64,000 nucleotides of DNA from Afipia sp. (GTDB lineage Bacteria > Pseudomonadota > Alphaproteobacteria > Rhizobiales > Xanthobacteraceae): positions 1-64,000 of the forward strand of contig JACQDM010000002.1 of assembly GCA_016201045.1 (NCBI GenBank), read 5' to 3'. Made by a program: the position numbers and the translations under genes. Positions 63,752 to 64,000 of this stretch are shown here, piece by piece; positions within the stretch are counted from its first letter, which is position 1; each line of letters starts with the position of its first letter. Under the pieces are notes generated by a model, which did no database searches, was not told where the DNA came from, and was given only the letters and a program-made list of their open reading frames with translations.

Positions 63752-64000
63752 GCGGGTTTTGGACAGGCGGGTTGCAGCATCAGCTTATAGCGGCCGCACG
63801 CCAAAGCGCGCGCAAAAAAATGCGGCCCCGGCAGACTGGCGCAATGGGGATTGCGCATCATGTCGGCACCTGGGACCGCGAGAGCGCCGATGCGCGACGG
63901 GTGTGCGGATCGGACGCGCAGACAGGCTAGTCAGCGGATATAACAGCCACGTGACAGGGGCATTTTATCCACAGGCGGAACCAAAAGCGCGGCCCGGTAC
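63752..64000. other. Terminal intergenic region, no gene seen
   Basis: A DnaA-box-like TTATCCACA (63965-63973) lies near the right edge. No coding region or RNA gene could be recognised before the window ends. Confidence 0.4.

Noticed and set aside
63965-63973. DnaA box as a sign of a replication origin
   Set aside because: A single 9-mer without a cluster, AT-rich unwinding region or typical origin genes is not sufficient.

Overview
The window looks like a chromosomal segment of an alphaproteobacterium of the Hyphomicrobiales (Rhizobiales), most likely the Bradyrhizobium/Afipia/Rhodopseudomonas group (Nitrobacteraceae). The reasons are a high-GC backbone, homospermidine synthase next to an ornithine decarboxylase with a long structured leader, a ROSE-type thermometer in front of an Hsp20 gene, the cell-cycle regulator CpdR beside N-formylglutamate amidohydrolase and tRNA-Val, CtrA-type boxes, an ArsR/AqpS/ArsC arsenic operon and typical dispersed palindromic repeats. 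No sequence search was run, so the family names rest on motif recognition.

Layout. 1-630: 3' end of 23S rRNA, 5S rRNA and the operon terminator. 0.8-2.4 kb: a secreted protein and a DUF5996 protein. 2.7-8.2 kb: a leftward catabolic cluster (aldehyde dehydrogenase, GMC oxidoreductase, atypical SDR, FAH-family hydrolase, GST). 8.5-16.7 kb: initiator tRNA-Met, Nudix hydrolase, Lys-rich basic protein, GNAT, MFS transporter, Fe-SOD, CrcB fluoride channel, a pair of half-size permeases, and a His-rich CobW-type GTPase coupled to a WD40 protein. 16.8-22.3 kb: polyamine block (homospermidine synthase, CDF metal exporter, RidA, GNAT, ornithine decarboxylase with a speF-like leader). 22.3-28.4 kb: M3 peptidase coupled to ferrochelatase, SPFH/NfeD pair, arabinose-5-phosphate isomerase. 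28.5-32.3 kb: two outer-membrane proteins and an HWE histidine kinase preceded by a long structured leader.

32.9-35.5 kb is an AT-rich accessory insert: an MT-A70 adenine methyltransferase converges on a promoter-led two-gene operon encoding a four-helix membrane protein and a DGQHR-domain (DndB-like) protein. I consider it the best candidate for an undescribed system, perhaps DNA modification or phage defence. 35.5-39.7 kb holds small secreted proteins, GalU and a lytic transglycosylase. 39.7-41.7 kb is an arsenic operon with two unrelated arsenate reductases. 41.8-51.2 kb carries an SGNH hydrolase, GltD and GltB, and a secreted protein. 51.3-52.1 kb is hsp20 with an RpoH promoter and thermometer. 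52.1-64 kb contains a lysophospholipase-like hydrolase, TSUP permease, HisN, an AbcR-like small RNA, N-formylglutamate amidohydrolase, CpdR, tRNA-Val, cupin, an OYE-family reductase, DUF427, a polyhydroxyalkanoate-system protein, gamma-glutamyltransferase with an M20 peptidase, and a PlsC acyltransferase.

Three regulatory themes stand out: RNA-level control (ROSE, speF-like leader, AbcR-like sRNA, structured kinase leader); three matching CtrA-type boxes within 4.5 kb in front of envelope genes and the methyltransferase; and tight translational coupling by 1-8 base overlaps in many operons.
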